Assembly (NCBI GenBank): GCA_038503035.1
Contig: JAVSML010000995.1
Span: forward strand, 1 to 64,000
Length of the DNA: 64,000 nt
Direction of reading: 5' to 3'
Source: Crocodylus rhombifer
Lineage: Eukaryota > Chordata > Crocodylia > Crocodylidae
Shown: piece after piece, positions 11,608 through 22,237 of the stretch
Position numbering within the stretch: position 1 is the first letter of the stretch
How the letters are laid out: each line of letters starts with the position of its first letter
The notes under the pieces: generated by a model
The model's input: only the letters and a program-made list of their open reading frames with translations
The model's database searches: none
What the model was told of the DNA's origin: nothing
Made by a program: the position numbers and the translations under genes

Positions 11608-11735
11608 CTAGAATCATAGAAAGTTAGGGTTGGAAGGGACCTCAGGAGGTCATCTAGTCCAACCCCCTGCAGGACCATCCCCAACTAGTTCATCCCAGCC
11701 AAAGCTTTGTCTGGCCAGGTTTTGAAAACCTCTAA
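11608..11735 (-). mobile_element. CR1 LINE 3'-end fragment
   Basis: AATCATAGAAAGTTAGGGTT followed by GGAAGGGACCTCAGGAGGTC and CATCTAGTCCAACCCCCTGC is the classic reverse complement of a CR1 3' end. The fragment covers only about 128 bp of 3' UTR plus the last ORF2 codons. It lies between the two inverted repeat copies. Confidence 0.9.
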
Positions 11736-11759
11736 CCTGTCATTTTTAGAGGAAAAAGG

Positions 11760-11954
11760 CAGAGGGAGAAGCTGCTTGCAGGTGTGGCAGGGGCCAATTA
11801 AGGAAACACTTGACCAAAAGGGGATGGGGCTTGAGCCATATAAACCCAAGGCCTGAGAGCCTGAGAATGAGGGGCTCCCAGCAGCAGGGCTTCTAGCAAA
11901 ACTGCTAAGCTGGTGTAAACAATGCAGAGCCCAGGAACAGGGTTGGCCTGAGAA
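11760..11954 (+). repeat. Promoter-like repeat segment hit by the CR1
   Basis: See the inverted partner at 11240-11530. It contains CCAATTAAGG and a TATA-like CATATAAACCC about 50 bp downstream. The CR1 begins at about 11955 and the sequence after the CR1 tail (15374 onward) may continue this same repeat. I cannot tell whether the promoter-like motifs work. Confidence 0.35.
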
Positions 11955-12356
11955 ACTGCAGAGAGGATCCCGCAGCTCCTCCAGCCCACAGACCACTACC
12001 CCATGCTCCTTATTCACGTGGGCCCCAATGACACGGCTCGGAGCACCCCCAGCCAAGTCATGAGGCACTACGGGGAGTTGGGAGCGGGGCTTAGGGGTCT
12101 GGGAGCTCAGGTGGTGTTTTCGTCGATCCTCCCAGTCTCGGGCTATGGGCTGAGGAGGGAGAGGAGGATCCACGCAGTGAACCAAAGACTGCGGCGCTGG
12201 TGTCATTGGGAAGGCTTTGGCTTCCATGACCACAGCCCACTCTTTGGCGAGAGAGGCAGTGAGCTGCTGGGAAGAGATGGCCTCCACCTCTCTCCCCTGG
12301 GGAGGAGGCTCTTCTCAGCCAGGCTGGCTGACCTGCTCCACTGGGCTTTAAACTAA
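11952..12356 (+). pseudogene. CR1 ORF1, C-terminal part with SGNH-esterase motifs
   Basis: The frame is open from 11952 to the stop at 12354-12356 and reads through QLLQPTDHYPMLLIHVGPND. GPND corresponds to the block III GxND of SGNH hydrolases, and RDGLHLSPLGRRLF contains the block V D-x-x-H. CR1-type ORF1 proteins carry such an esterase domain and are thought to bind nucleic acid or lipid during retrotransposition. The N-terminal part with the catalytic serine block is missing because the element is 5'-truncated. The frame ends about 115 bases before the first Met of ORF2. It is a fragment, so I call it a pseudogene. Confidence 0.8.
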
Positions 12357-12472
12357 GCCCGCTGGGGGATGGGGGGACTACTGCCCCTGCTGGCCCGCTG
12401 AGCGACCCTTCCAAAGCCAGCGGACCAAGGCACTTAAGGGAGCCCACCCCTGCCCCAGCCCTGGCACAATCT

Positions 12473-15269
12473 GTGGGCAAGGCAAGAGCCCCCAAGGGGA
12501 CACTTGCCTGCCTGTACACTAATGCCAGGAGGCTGGGCAACAAGCAGGACGAGCTCGTCCTCCTGCTCAGTGCAAAGAAATACGATGTCATTGGGATAAC
12601 AGAGACCTGGTGGGACTCCACCCATGACTGGACCACGGGTATAGAGGGCTATACCCTGTACAGGATGGATCGTGTTGACAAAAGGGGCGGGGGTGTAGCT
12701 CTCGATGTGAAGGAAAGCTACATGTCCCTGCAAGCTGATGTTGGCGACCAGCATGGACAGCTAGAGACCCTCTGGGTAAAAATTCATGGGGTATATGGCA
12801 CAGGGGACACAACGGTGGGAGTCTACTACAGACCTCCCACTCAAAGTCCCAAGCTTGACCAGGAGTTCGCCCGGGAACTGACTGAGGCCGCTTGCTCCAG
12901 GACCTTGGTGGTCATGGGTGACTTCAATTACCCGGACATCTTGTGGGAAGATCACTCAGCAAAATCCGAACGGTCGCAAAGCTTTCTCTCGTGCGTGGAT
13001 GACCTCTACCTGACTCAAGAAGTCTATGGGCCAACGAGAGGCAAAGCGCTGCTCGACCTGGTACTGGCTACGGGGGACGACCTAATCAGCGACCTAGTGA
13101 TCGATGGCAAGCTGGGTGACAGTGACCACGAGCTGATCACCTTCACCATCCGCCGTAAAGCTGGCAAGTCAGTCAGCAAAACAGAAGTCCTTGACTTCAG
13201 AAAAGCTGACTTTGACAAGCTCAAGAGGCTAGTCGGTCAGGCCCTCAGGGACCATGACCCCAGGGTGATGGGAGTTCAAGAAGAATGGTTGCTCCTCAAG
13301 GAAGCGATCCTCAATGCACAAGCTAAATCTATTCCAACACGGAGGAAAGGCAGCAAGAAGGCACAGCAGCCCCCCTGGCTCTCCAGGGACCTAGCGGACC
13401 TCCTGTGGCTTAAAAGGAAAGCCTACAAAGGATGGAGGATGGGATTCACCTCCAAGGAGGATTACTCCGCGCTGCTCCGGTCCTGCAGGAAGCAAACCAG
13501 GAAAGCCAAGGCTGCAACTGAACTCCAACTAGCTTCAGGCATCAAGGACAACAAAAAGTCCTTTTTCAGATATGTGGGGAGCCGGAGGAAAAGCAAGGGC
13601 AATGTTGGACCCCTGCTAAACCAGATGGGGCAACTGGCAACTGACGCCCAGGAAAAAGCCAACCTATTAAATAGGTACTTTGTGTCAGTCTTTCATCAGT
13701 CCCATGGGACGCCCATGCCTGCTATGGGACAGGGAGAGCCGGGTGATGTGGATCCCCTACCCTCCATAAATGCTGACCTCGTGAAGGAACATCTTGAGAA
13801 GCTGGATACCTTCAAGTCAGCTGGCCCTGACAATCTGCACCCCAGGGTACTCAAGGAGCTGGCGAGCGTCATAGCCCAGCCCCTGGCACGGATATTTGAA
13901 AACTCCTGGCGCTCTGGTGTGGTGCCCGAAGACTGGAAGAAGGCCAATGTGGTGCCGATCTTCAAGAAAGGGAGGAGAGTGGATCCAGCTAACTTACAGG
14001 CCCATTAGCCTGACTTCTATCCTGGGGAAGATCTTAGAAAAGTTTATTAAAGAGGCCATCCTTGAGGGACTGGCCCAGGCTAACATTCTAAGGGACAGCC
14101 AGCACGGGTTTGTTGCGGGTAGATCTTGTTTGACCAATTTCATTTCCTTATATGACCAGGTGACCTATCATCTGGACAAGGGAGAAGAGATTGATGTCAT
14201 ATAACTTGACTTCAAAAAAGCTTTTGATCTGGTATCCCATGATCACCTCTTGGCCAAACTGGCCAGTTGTGGCCTTGGCTCCACCACGATCCGCTGGCTG
14301 GGAAATTGGCTCCGTGGTCAGACCCAGAGGGTTGTGATTGATGGCAGTCACTCATCGTGGTGCCCTGTGACCAGTGGGGTCCCTCAAGGCTCTGTCCTGG
14401 GACCCATACTGTTCAACATCTTCATTAACCATGTGGACATTGGAGTCAGGAGTGGACTGGCCAAGTTCACCGATGACACCAAACTTTGGGGCAAAGCATC
14501 CACGCCAGAAGATAGGCGGGTGATCCAGGCTGACCTGGACAAGCTCAGCAAATGGACAGACGAGAACCTGATGGTGTTTAACACCGAAAAATGCAAGGTT
14601 CTCCACCTTGGGAGGAAAAACCTGCAGCATCCTTATAGGCTTGGCAGTGCTACATTGGATAGCACTACAGAAGAAAGAGACTTGGGGGTCATCATTGACC
14701 ACAAAATGAACATGAGCCTGCAATGCGATGCTGCGGCTAATAAAGCGACCAAAACGCTGGCTTGCATCCATACATGCTTCTCGAGCAAATCCCGGGACGT
14801 CATTCTCCCCTTGTACTCAGCCTTGGTGAGGCCGCAGCTGGAGTACTGTGTCCAGTTTTGGGCTCCACAATTCAAAAAGGATGTGGAGAAGCTTGAGAGA
14901 GTCCAGAGGAGAGCCACGCGCATGATCAGAGATCAGGAAAACAGATCTTACGATGACAGGCTGAGAGTCATGGGACTCTTTAGCCTGGAAAAGCGTAGGC
15001 TCAGGGGTGATCTGATGGCCACCTATAAGTTTATCAGGGGTGACCACCAGGATCTGGGGGAACGTTTGTTCAGCAGAGCGCCCCAAGGGATGACGAGGTC
15101 GAACGGTCACAAACTCCTGCAAGACCGTTTTAGGCTGGACATAAAGAAGAACTTCTTTACTGTCCGAGCCCCCAAGGTCTGGAACAGTCTGCCAGCGGAG
15201 GTGGTTCAAGCACCTACATTGAACACCTTCAAGAGTAAATTGGATGCTTATCTTGCTGGGATCCTATGA
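12473..15269 (+). pseudogene. CR1 ORF2 polyprotein: APE endonuclease and reverse transcriptase, two lesions
   Basis: The first frame, 12473-14008 (511 codons), carries the APE-type endonuclease: NARRLGNKQDE, ITETWW (Glu44), GDFN (149-152) and SDHE (217-220). A linker and the start of the RT follow. An extra T at 13994/13995 shifts the frame; the next frame resumes with YRPISLTSILGKILEKF. A stop (TAA, 14202-14204) replaces the expected Tyr codon before LDFKKAFD. From there the RT continues to 15269 with VPQGSVLGP (14379-14405), the active-site box FTDD (14466-14477) and the CR1 C-terminal domain ending LDAYLAGIL. Most CR1 copies have FADD; Thr for Ala is unusual. Endonuclease residues look intact, so decay is recent relative to other copies here. 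Confidence 0.95.
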
Positions 15270-15341
15270 CCCCAGCTGACTTCCTGCCCTTTGGGCAGGG
15301 GGCTGGACTCGATGATCTCCCAAGGTCCCTTCCAGCCCTAA

Positions 15342-15373
15342 TGTCTATGAAATCTATGAAATCTATGAAAAGA
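15342..15373 (+). repeat. CR1 3' tail microsatellite
   Basis: Three to four copies of the 9-mer TCTATGAAA end the element. CR1 3' tails of this kind are used by the reverse transcriptase for priming in place of poly(A). Confidence 0.9.
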
Positions 15374-15725
15374 GGCAGGTGAGCTCATAGCCTGGAGAGG
15401 CAGGCATTAGAAGAAGTAAGTCTGGGAATAGGGGTAGAGCCCATAGAACCTGGGGCTGGAGGGTCCAAACCCAGGGAGAGGCATATGTCAGCAGGGCTAG
15501 AGAACCTAGAGGTCTGGAGCACCAAGCGGGACAAGTGTCATCAGGGCCAAGGGCACGCAAAGGTCTTAGCTCTGTAGCAGGGCCAGAGTCTAGGGAAACC
15601 AAAGGTCAGGGACCACAGCTGGAGATCAATGGGGCCAAGAAGCCTGTAGCCCAGGAGGGGTGATGACTGGGAGCTGGTAGCCCAGGAAGGACATGTGTCA
15701 ACATGTCATCTGTAAGGTATAGGAG
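15374..15725 (+). repeat. GC-rich flank, possible continuation of the pre-CR1 repeat
   Basis: This purine-rich segment with recurring AGCAGGGC and CCCAGG words begins right after the CR1 tail. Composition suggests it belongs with the GC-rich block before the CR1. No ends, ORFs or duplications could be identified. Confidence 0.3.
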
Positions 15726-17045
15726 TGCTTATTGAAGAGGATAGAGCCCACATAATTGGCCCTTAGGCAATGACCGCAGACACCTGTGCTCATGTGAGTG
15801 AGACCAGGTTTGGGAAACCCTGGGGCAGCCTCCCTTTCCTCAGAAATGAAGGGGAGATTGCCCAAGGAGAGTCAGGTTGGCAAATGCTGAGCATCAGCCA
15901 GGGGGCATCATGACCATTCCTGGGATGAGCGCTTGCCAGAGTGGCTGCACCAGTTTTGTTATTTCTTCCCTTGACCCTCCCAATTTATTTGAAGCATTTT
16001 AGCCATAACAAGCAACCAGACAGATTACCCCAGAATGAAAACTAATATTCTATGCGTCTTTGTTTTTTTTTTCAAAATCCCAGATGAGCCAACAAGAGAA
16101 GTGACATTTTTAGCACATGTTTATGAAACACACAATCAGTGGGATACAGCCAAGTAGTTTGGCTCATGTAACCACTTAAAGTTGTTATAATCTGGTGGGA
16201 AATTATATCTGGATACAAGCAGTCTTTATTGCGGGGGGACAGTTCATTGCCAAGAAATTATATATGTATATTTTAAACCTACCCAATACGTTATAATTTA
16301 CTTCACTGGTAATAATTCAACATTGGTTGTACATTTCCATTCCTGCAAATGTATTCAATGTGTCTGAAGATTACTGGATGAATTCTTGGAGTTTTATTAA
16401 TTTATTACATATCTGAGTGAAGGAAAGTATTGTTTTTGGCACTCAGAATATTCTTGGGTCTGAAAATGTGAAATACAGAGCTAGTATACCACTGACTCTC
16501 ACCCCTATTATGACCTAGAAGGGTGTAGTAGTTTTTCTCTCCTATACAGTATATTGCTATTCAGTCTTCTTCTTTCTATTAATTGCTCCAGTGCCTCATA
16601 TAAAGAAGGAAAATATTAGCATTAAAGAATGCATGTTAGATTTAAATCAATTCCACCAACTTATACTAGTAGGCATGTGATATTTTAAAAGAATCGTTGA
16701 AAGCCTTTAGAAAGCTGAGCATTTTGAGTGATCTTTTTGCTTCATGGGAAAGGGTTTTGTTACTTAATTTTTTTTTTACTTTTGATGCATGGAGCACAAG
16801 GTTATAAATTTGTAACAGTGAAAGTAGAGAGAGAAAGAGAGAAATATGAAGTAAGAACCCAGAAGTCTGCGTAAAAGGCAAAACAGTAATGAGCTTGCCA
16901 TGCTTTAAGCGAAGATGAAAGGTGACCTGACCTGTACCTTCCAGTTTGTAACAGATCAAGAGCCAGCAGCAAAAGACATAGATGCATTAACTGGAGGACT
17001 TGTGTGATCATGGTTTGGTAACATTGTGGTGTTGTCAAGACATGT
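15726..17045. other. AT-rich sequence, no gene seen
   Basis: This is about 1.3 kb of largely unique-looking AT-rich DNA. Open frames at 16666-17038 on the minus strand are hydrophobic, short and without recognisable domain. Confidence 0.45.
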
Positions 17046-18830
17046 CATGGAGGCTAAGTAGAGAGGCTCAAAAACCCAGAGGCAAAATTGATTCTTAAGC
17101 TACATAGATTGAACCAGTAGCAAACTGACCTGATGTTCAGTTGATGGCCAAGATAGGCAGAAGCCTGCACTGGTCAGGCCAGAAACCTGGGAGCGCTCCC
17201 ATGCACTGTCCTTCATGACCAGGCTGCTGAACCCAGCTCAGTAGCAGCCCAGGCCTAATTGGCAGCCAGGGTCTATGGGTCTTCCAGCTCTCCCTCCTCC
17301 CAGCTAGACTGAACTCACCCCAGCCCTACTGCTTCCCCAGCCGTTAGCCTCAAAGAGATGGGGGGAATGCACCCACCCCCTTGCCCACACTGGCCCCCTG
17401 AGCTGGGGTCTACTCTGTATGGGCTGGGAGCACCCCTTGCCCCCAACTGATTGATCCAGGCAGGGATTGACCTAGCCTTGCTCTTTTTCCCAGCCAGAGG
17501 CCTCCAAAAGGCAGGACAGGGGTGGGGGGGTGGAATCTCCCTTTCCTGCACTTGTCCCCTCAGCTGGGGTCTGCCCCACATGGGAGGGAAGAACCCACTG
17601 GGGTGTTTTTTTTTTTGTTGGTCCAGCCCTTCCCTTTCCCCTGCTGTCACCTCCAAAGGGGGGTGGGGGGCAAGGAGGGGACAACACACCTTCCAGCCAG
17701 CACTGGCCAGCCCAGCACTGCCTCCACCAGCCAGGGCCTGTCTGGCACAGGCAGAAGCACCCATGTGGGGGTTTTTTGTCTTGCTGCAGCTTGGAGTCAG
17801 GCTGGGATCATCTCAGTCCCCCTCCTTCCCCAGATGGCTCAGGGCAGGCAGGGTTGAGGCAATCCCAGGAAGGTTAGAGCTGCAAGGGGAGGGGGTTGAA
17901 AAGTCCCTCGGTGCATGCTTCTCCTGCATGCTCCAGACCTTGGCTCAGGGAGCTGCTGTGGGGAGGAGGGTTCCCATCCCCTGCCTCCCCACAGGTGTCA
18001 GAGGGAGAGGGTTGGGGAAGGGCTGGGGCTAGGGTGATTCTAACCCAGCTGGAGCTGCAGGGGAGAGGGGAGCAAAAAGCCTCCATAGTGGGTGCTTTTC
18101 CTGCCCACTCTGGACAGACCTCAGAAGGAGGTATATTCCCACCCTGCTTTCCCCCCAACTTGAAGGCGGACAGCTAAGGAGGAGACAGGTCTGAGCCAAT
18201 TCCAGCCTGCCTCAGTGCTGCAGGAGAGCAGGCAAAAAGCTCCTAGGTGGAGGACCCCCCAACCCAGAACCCAGCTAGGGAGTGAGTGCCAGGCAGGAGC
18301 AGGAAGGGGTACTTCCCCACCACCACCCCACGGGAGCCACTTTCTGCTCAGGTCTCTGGGATTCAAGGGAGGGGAGCAGAAAGCCCCCACCACAGGGGCT
18401 TTTCCTTCCCTTGCTGTACAGCTTGGAGCTAGGGGGTCCTGGGCATCCATTCTCCTGCCCCCCATCCCACGAGGCTGACAGCCCAGGCAGGAAGCAAGCT
18501 GGGAAGCAGAGGCTTTATAGTGCCTCAGTTTTGTGAAAACTGGGGGTAGAGCCAGCCTTGCTTCTCTGAAGCAGACAGCAGGGCTGCAAGGTATCCTGGG
18601 ATGCTGCAGGATTGTGAGTTAACTTGAATTGGGAATGGATCTGGGACAGAAATTCCATAAACTAGTTTAACCTAAATCAGTTAAGTCTGATGCTACATTC
18701 ATCCAGGTTCATCTTAAACTGTTTTTTTAAAGTATTTTATGTGCACTAATCTCCTGTTGTGTTACAGATTTGAACTGGTTTCTGATCACTGATACTAGTT
18801 CATGTATAATTTCTGCCCCTAGCCAGAAGG
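17046..18830 (-). mobile_element. Long 'GCTA' family DNA element with GC-rich payload
   Basis: The body is about 17054-18822 (1.77 kb). The left end, CTAAGTAGAGAGGCTCAAAA, and the right end, ATTTCTGCCCCTAG, match the two ends of the 50653-51437 copy in the same orientation. Flanking octamers catggagg and ccagaagg agree at 5 of 8. The interior from about 17170 to 18500 is very GC-rich, with loosely repeated segments of about 150 bp recurring around words such as GGGGAGCAGAAAGCC. Long overlapping open frames on both strands here come from base composition and show no domain. Sub-terminal ATCCTGGGATGCTGCAGGAT is shared with other copies. Confidence 0.65.
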
Positions 18831-19480
18831 AATGTGGTTATAAGACTGTAGCAGAAAGGTTGCATTGAAAAGACTTGAGACTTTCTGTGAAAGGAGCCAA
18901 CTTTAGAAATCTGTAACTGGAAAAGAAAGTAATCCTGGTCAATTATAGCAAGATGCATTGTTTTATTTTCCCTGGTGCAGTAATCATTGCTGTGATGGAA
19001 GTTGCCCTGCCACACATGCAAGTAACCACCATTCTCTTCTTTCTGGTGAGCATATGTAAGGGAGAGATCTAAAAAATCCTATGTAAACTTTATTTGTGGA
19101 ATGGCCCTGGTTTCCCTGAACACAAGATCAAGGAAGTCCTATTTCCCTGAACTCAAGATCAATCAGAAAACAAAAGGCAGTGCCAGTTACAAACCTCTGT
19201 TAATCAGCACTCAGCTCCCAAAGTCCTCTTAGAATTTTATTCAGGGCTATGCTCATCTGTTTGTTCAGACTGCTTTTTTCTACACCTGGTTCTCATTACT
19301 TCTCTCTCTCTCTCTAACACACCCACCTTTACTAAAACTACTAAAGCAATAAGCAGTGAAGTAAGTCCCTCCTCCCACACAGTTCAGATTTTTGAACAAT
19401 CTTGCATGTACTTTTTCCAGGCAGTGATGTGTTTGTCTTTGCTTTGAGGTCTCTTGTTTCAGTCATCCTAGTCAGCAGTC
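18831..19480. other. Unassigned sequence
   Basis: Contains a short CT repeat at about 19302-19315. No gene or named repeat is seen. Confidence 0.4.
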
Positions 19481-20049
19481 CCTCAATACAGGGATGACAG
19501 TCTTCCAGTACCTAGGGAAATCAATGGTGAGTCCACAGGTGACTGAGGAAGCCAATCTTTGTGATGTTGGGTCACAGCTCTTTCCCTTTGTCTCCCATGT
19601 CTATCTCGCTACAGTGAGTTGGGTTTCCTTGAAATACTTGATGCTTTGTTATGCATCACAGTGTCCCTGGGGACAATTCATTGCTTTAGTCTCCAGGTAT
19701 TGGTGTTAATATTGCATGTCTTCAGATTTGCCTTCTAGATGCCCTTGAATCTCTTCTTTTGCGCACCTCTAGAACAAGTTGTAAGTATAGTACACATTTT
19801 GGTACGTAAGCTGATTGTCAGGCATCCTTATGGTATGTCCTGTCCAAACAGAACTGGTACCGTATAAAAATAGCTTCAGTGTGGTGGTGTTTGCTTGAGC
19901 CGGAATGCGAGTGTTCAGCTTATTAAAGAATAATAATGTTGATTATCTTGAATTTGGACTGTAACTGGTTGTTATTAAAGAGATTTCTATCCATTCAATA
20001 TCCAGATGGAAGTCTATCAGCAAATAAATGTGGAATAGATGTGCAATCT

Positions 20050-20875
20050 ATTGCAGTGAGTGGGACCTGGCATGGCAGGGCAGAGCAGAGCAGGGCCCAG
20101 CAGGGAAGCTCCTTGCCACTGCAAGCCCTGTGCAGCTGTGACAAAGCACCCCCTACACACACAGCAGCAGCATAAGTCCATGCTGCCAGCCCTACTGCTG
20201 ATGGACAGGCAGGAGACACCTTGCCAGAGCCATGTAGGACTTGCAGTGAGAAGGAATTTCCTTGCCTGGCACTTTTTGCCATGCCAGATCCCACCTGCAG
20301 GACTGTGAAGGCCCTGAGGGGAGGGCAGTAGGGCAGGGAGCCCAAGCCTGAAGTCGTCAGCCTGCCCTGCGCACAGATCTGGGGGGCATGTGCCCTGCTT
20401 GCCCCCCCAGGAGTGTGCAGTGGCAGACAGCCAGCCTCCCCAAGGCTTCCTGGATGAGCTGCCTGTGACTCTATCTCACTCCCTACCTGGGCCCTGTGGC
20501 TGCACATGGCCCTAGGCCCCAAGTCTCAGCTCAGCTGGGCATCAGCCCCAGTCTCAGCGCTGCCCAACTCCCCTCCCTCCCTACCTGTCGGGCCTGAATC
20601 CCCTCCAGCCAGACTTACCTGCAGGAGCTGCTCTCCAGACTGCCTGGTGGCCATGTGCATGTATATGCACATGGCGTTCCCTGCCTGCCCACCCTGCTCC
20701 TACTCTCTCCAGCCCCTTGCAGGCTGGAACTCTGCCAGCCTGCAGAGCGCTCTTTGCAAAAATGGAAAATCCGTGGGTTTCTCTGTTAAAATGTGAATTC
20801 CACATTTTTCTCAGTTAAAAGGGAAAATCCATGTTTTATCCAATTTCTGTGGGAAACCAAAAACCTGGATCCCTA
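20050..20875. mobile_element. GC-rich DNA element inserted in the decayed LINE
   Basis: A GC-rich body (20060-20760) ends in an AT-rich terminal segment finishing CCTGGATCCCTA at about 20874; reverse-complemented, TAGGGATCCAGG resembles a hAT-type terminus. The left end is not clear. It interrupts the LINE between its linker-like and C-terminal blocks. Long open frames on the minus strand are compositional. Confidence 0.4.
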
Positions 20876-21483
20876 CTATTCATGTTTCCAGATTTTCATA
20901 ATAATGACATATGGTTGGCAGGAGAACATTTTTCCACTTTACATATAAATTTTAGATGGTATTCCGTGCTTTTTTTTTCTTAATCTACTTAATGGATTTC
21001 AAGGCCTCTGTATAAATTGGTGGGTAGACAAAGTAGTCCTTAATGGGGTGTTGTGGAATGGCTTCCGTGGGATTGTTTTTGATGTTAGAATCTTGGTTCA
21101 GGAGCTCTTGAAAGTGCTCCTTCCACTGTGCATGATGGTGGAGCTGTCTTTAAAGAGTGTTGTCCCATCCTTGGACCCTGGTTCCTTATAGCTTTGATTG
21201 CCCTAAAAAATCTGTATGTCGTGGCTATTGGCAGACTTTTGAATCTTTTTTGCTTTGTTCTCCCTTGTTCTTTTACTCTTGAATTTTCCTCTGGCTGTCA
21301 GGTTTAATGTGGTGATAAATGTCATGCTTGCTGGTTGGAGCTGGTGTTTGAAGGCTCTCCTTTTTCTTGTAATGAGAGCTCGTATTTCCCTATCATTATC
21401 ACTGAATCAGTCTTGATGGTTCTTTGTAGAGAAGCCTAGAGGTTCTTTGTGTGCCTTTTTTGAGGCTCTCCCAGTGATATGTA

Positions 21484-21660
21484 GTGTCAAACATGAGTGA
21501 CTGGCGCTTCCTGAATCTGGGGGGCACCTGCAGAAGCGGCCCTGTCAGGGGGGACACCAGCCCAACCAACAGCACCAGTGACAATGTCAGGGGGGACACT
21601 GGCCCCTTTGGGAGGGTATGTGCACCCCCATACATCCTCTACCAATCACTTATGGTGTCA
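21484..21660 (+). repeat. About 180-bp interspersed repeat, copy 1
   Basis: Segments ATGAGTGACTGGCGCTTCCT, GAATCTGGG, GGCCCTGTCAGGGGGGA and CCTCTACCAATCACTTAT match, in inverted orientation, a second copy at 28745-28925. It splits two blocks of the decayed LINE, so it is a later insertion. Class unknown. Confidence 0.65.
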
Positions 21661-22237
21661 AGGGAAGTTGGAGACTGTCTCACTGAGGCGCTGCTGCAAA
21701 TGATCCCTTTTACCAAGATCTTTTAAGGAACCCATATTGAACCTTTTACTTGGTTGCTTCTTTTGTTACATTGTTTGGGGGTAATACAAATAAATGTGAT
21801 GGAATGTATCAGTCAATGCTCTGTCCAGCAGTTGTCTGTGCTGGTCATAGCTCTTGTGATACGAACATCATGACAATCCTGAGCACACTCTGTGATGTAA
21901 TTAATCAGGTGCCACTGTTTTGAATGTATCCATAATGTCTTCCAATTGCTGCTTTGGTGGAATAAGAAGCTTGTGATGATGAAATTATGTCCTGCACATT
22001 TGCTCAGGAGAAGAATTCCATTGAATTGACTTTCCCCACCCCTTCCTTTCTGAGCAGTCCTTTCCATACCTTAGAGTCCCTGCCCACGCTAGCACTGAAA
22101 TTGCCAAAAAGAATGATCTCATCTTCTCTGGTATAGGTAACAGGACTTGGTCATGCTTAGAATAGAATTCTTCTTTTGCTTCATCTGTGTCTGGGTTCAG
22201 GACTTTTGCACTGATGACCATTTCTTGTTGTCTGTTG

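Larger units (their letters stand above)
11955..15373 (+). mobile_element. Nearly complete CR1 non-LTR retrotransposon
   Basis: This 3.4-kb element contains, in order, the C-terminal part of ORF1 (esterase-like), ORF2 with endonuclease and reverse transcriptase, and a short 3' UTR. It ends in tandem TCTATGAAA units at 15342-15369. CR1 elements transpose by target-primed reverse transcription, and their 5' ends are usually truncated. Here the break lies inside ORF1. Only one frameshift and one in-frame stop are visible over about 2.8 kb of ORF2, so this is the youngest-looking CR1 in the window. It is not expected to be active. Confidence 0.95.
19490..22237 (-). mobile_element. Highly decayed non-CR1 LINE, in three pieces
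   Basis: On the minus strand, three blocks appear in the order expected of an endonuclease-RT LINE. 22240-21740 has an endonuclease-like segment (DEAKEEFYSKHDQVL, in the position of DEVKDKFY..L). 21480-21020 is linker-like (SDNDREIRALITRKRRAF, then a HSGRSTFKS stretch). 19920-19490 has a C-terminal block (WTGHTIRMPDNQLTYQNVYY). These recall LINE proteins often labelled craniofacial-development-protein-2-like, which have GHV.RMPD.RLP at the C-terminus. Stops and frameshifts are frequent and the expected GDFNARVG motif has become AISVLAWAG. Insertions separate the blocks. Clade left open. Confidence 0.6.

Noticed and set aside
11685..12636. Minus-strand frames of 181-200 codons across the CR1 5' part
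   Set aside because: They are antisense shadows of CR1 ORF1/ORF2, which have clear protein motifs on the plus strand.
17315..18536. Overlapping long open frames on both strands (up to 193 codons)
   Set aside because: They lie in the GC-rich payload of a DNA element. Composition is Pro/Gly/Leu-rich in every frame, no domain is visible and no splice or promoter context supports them.
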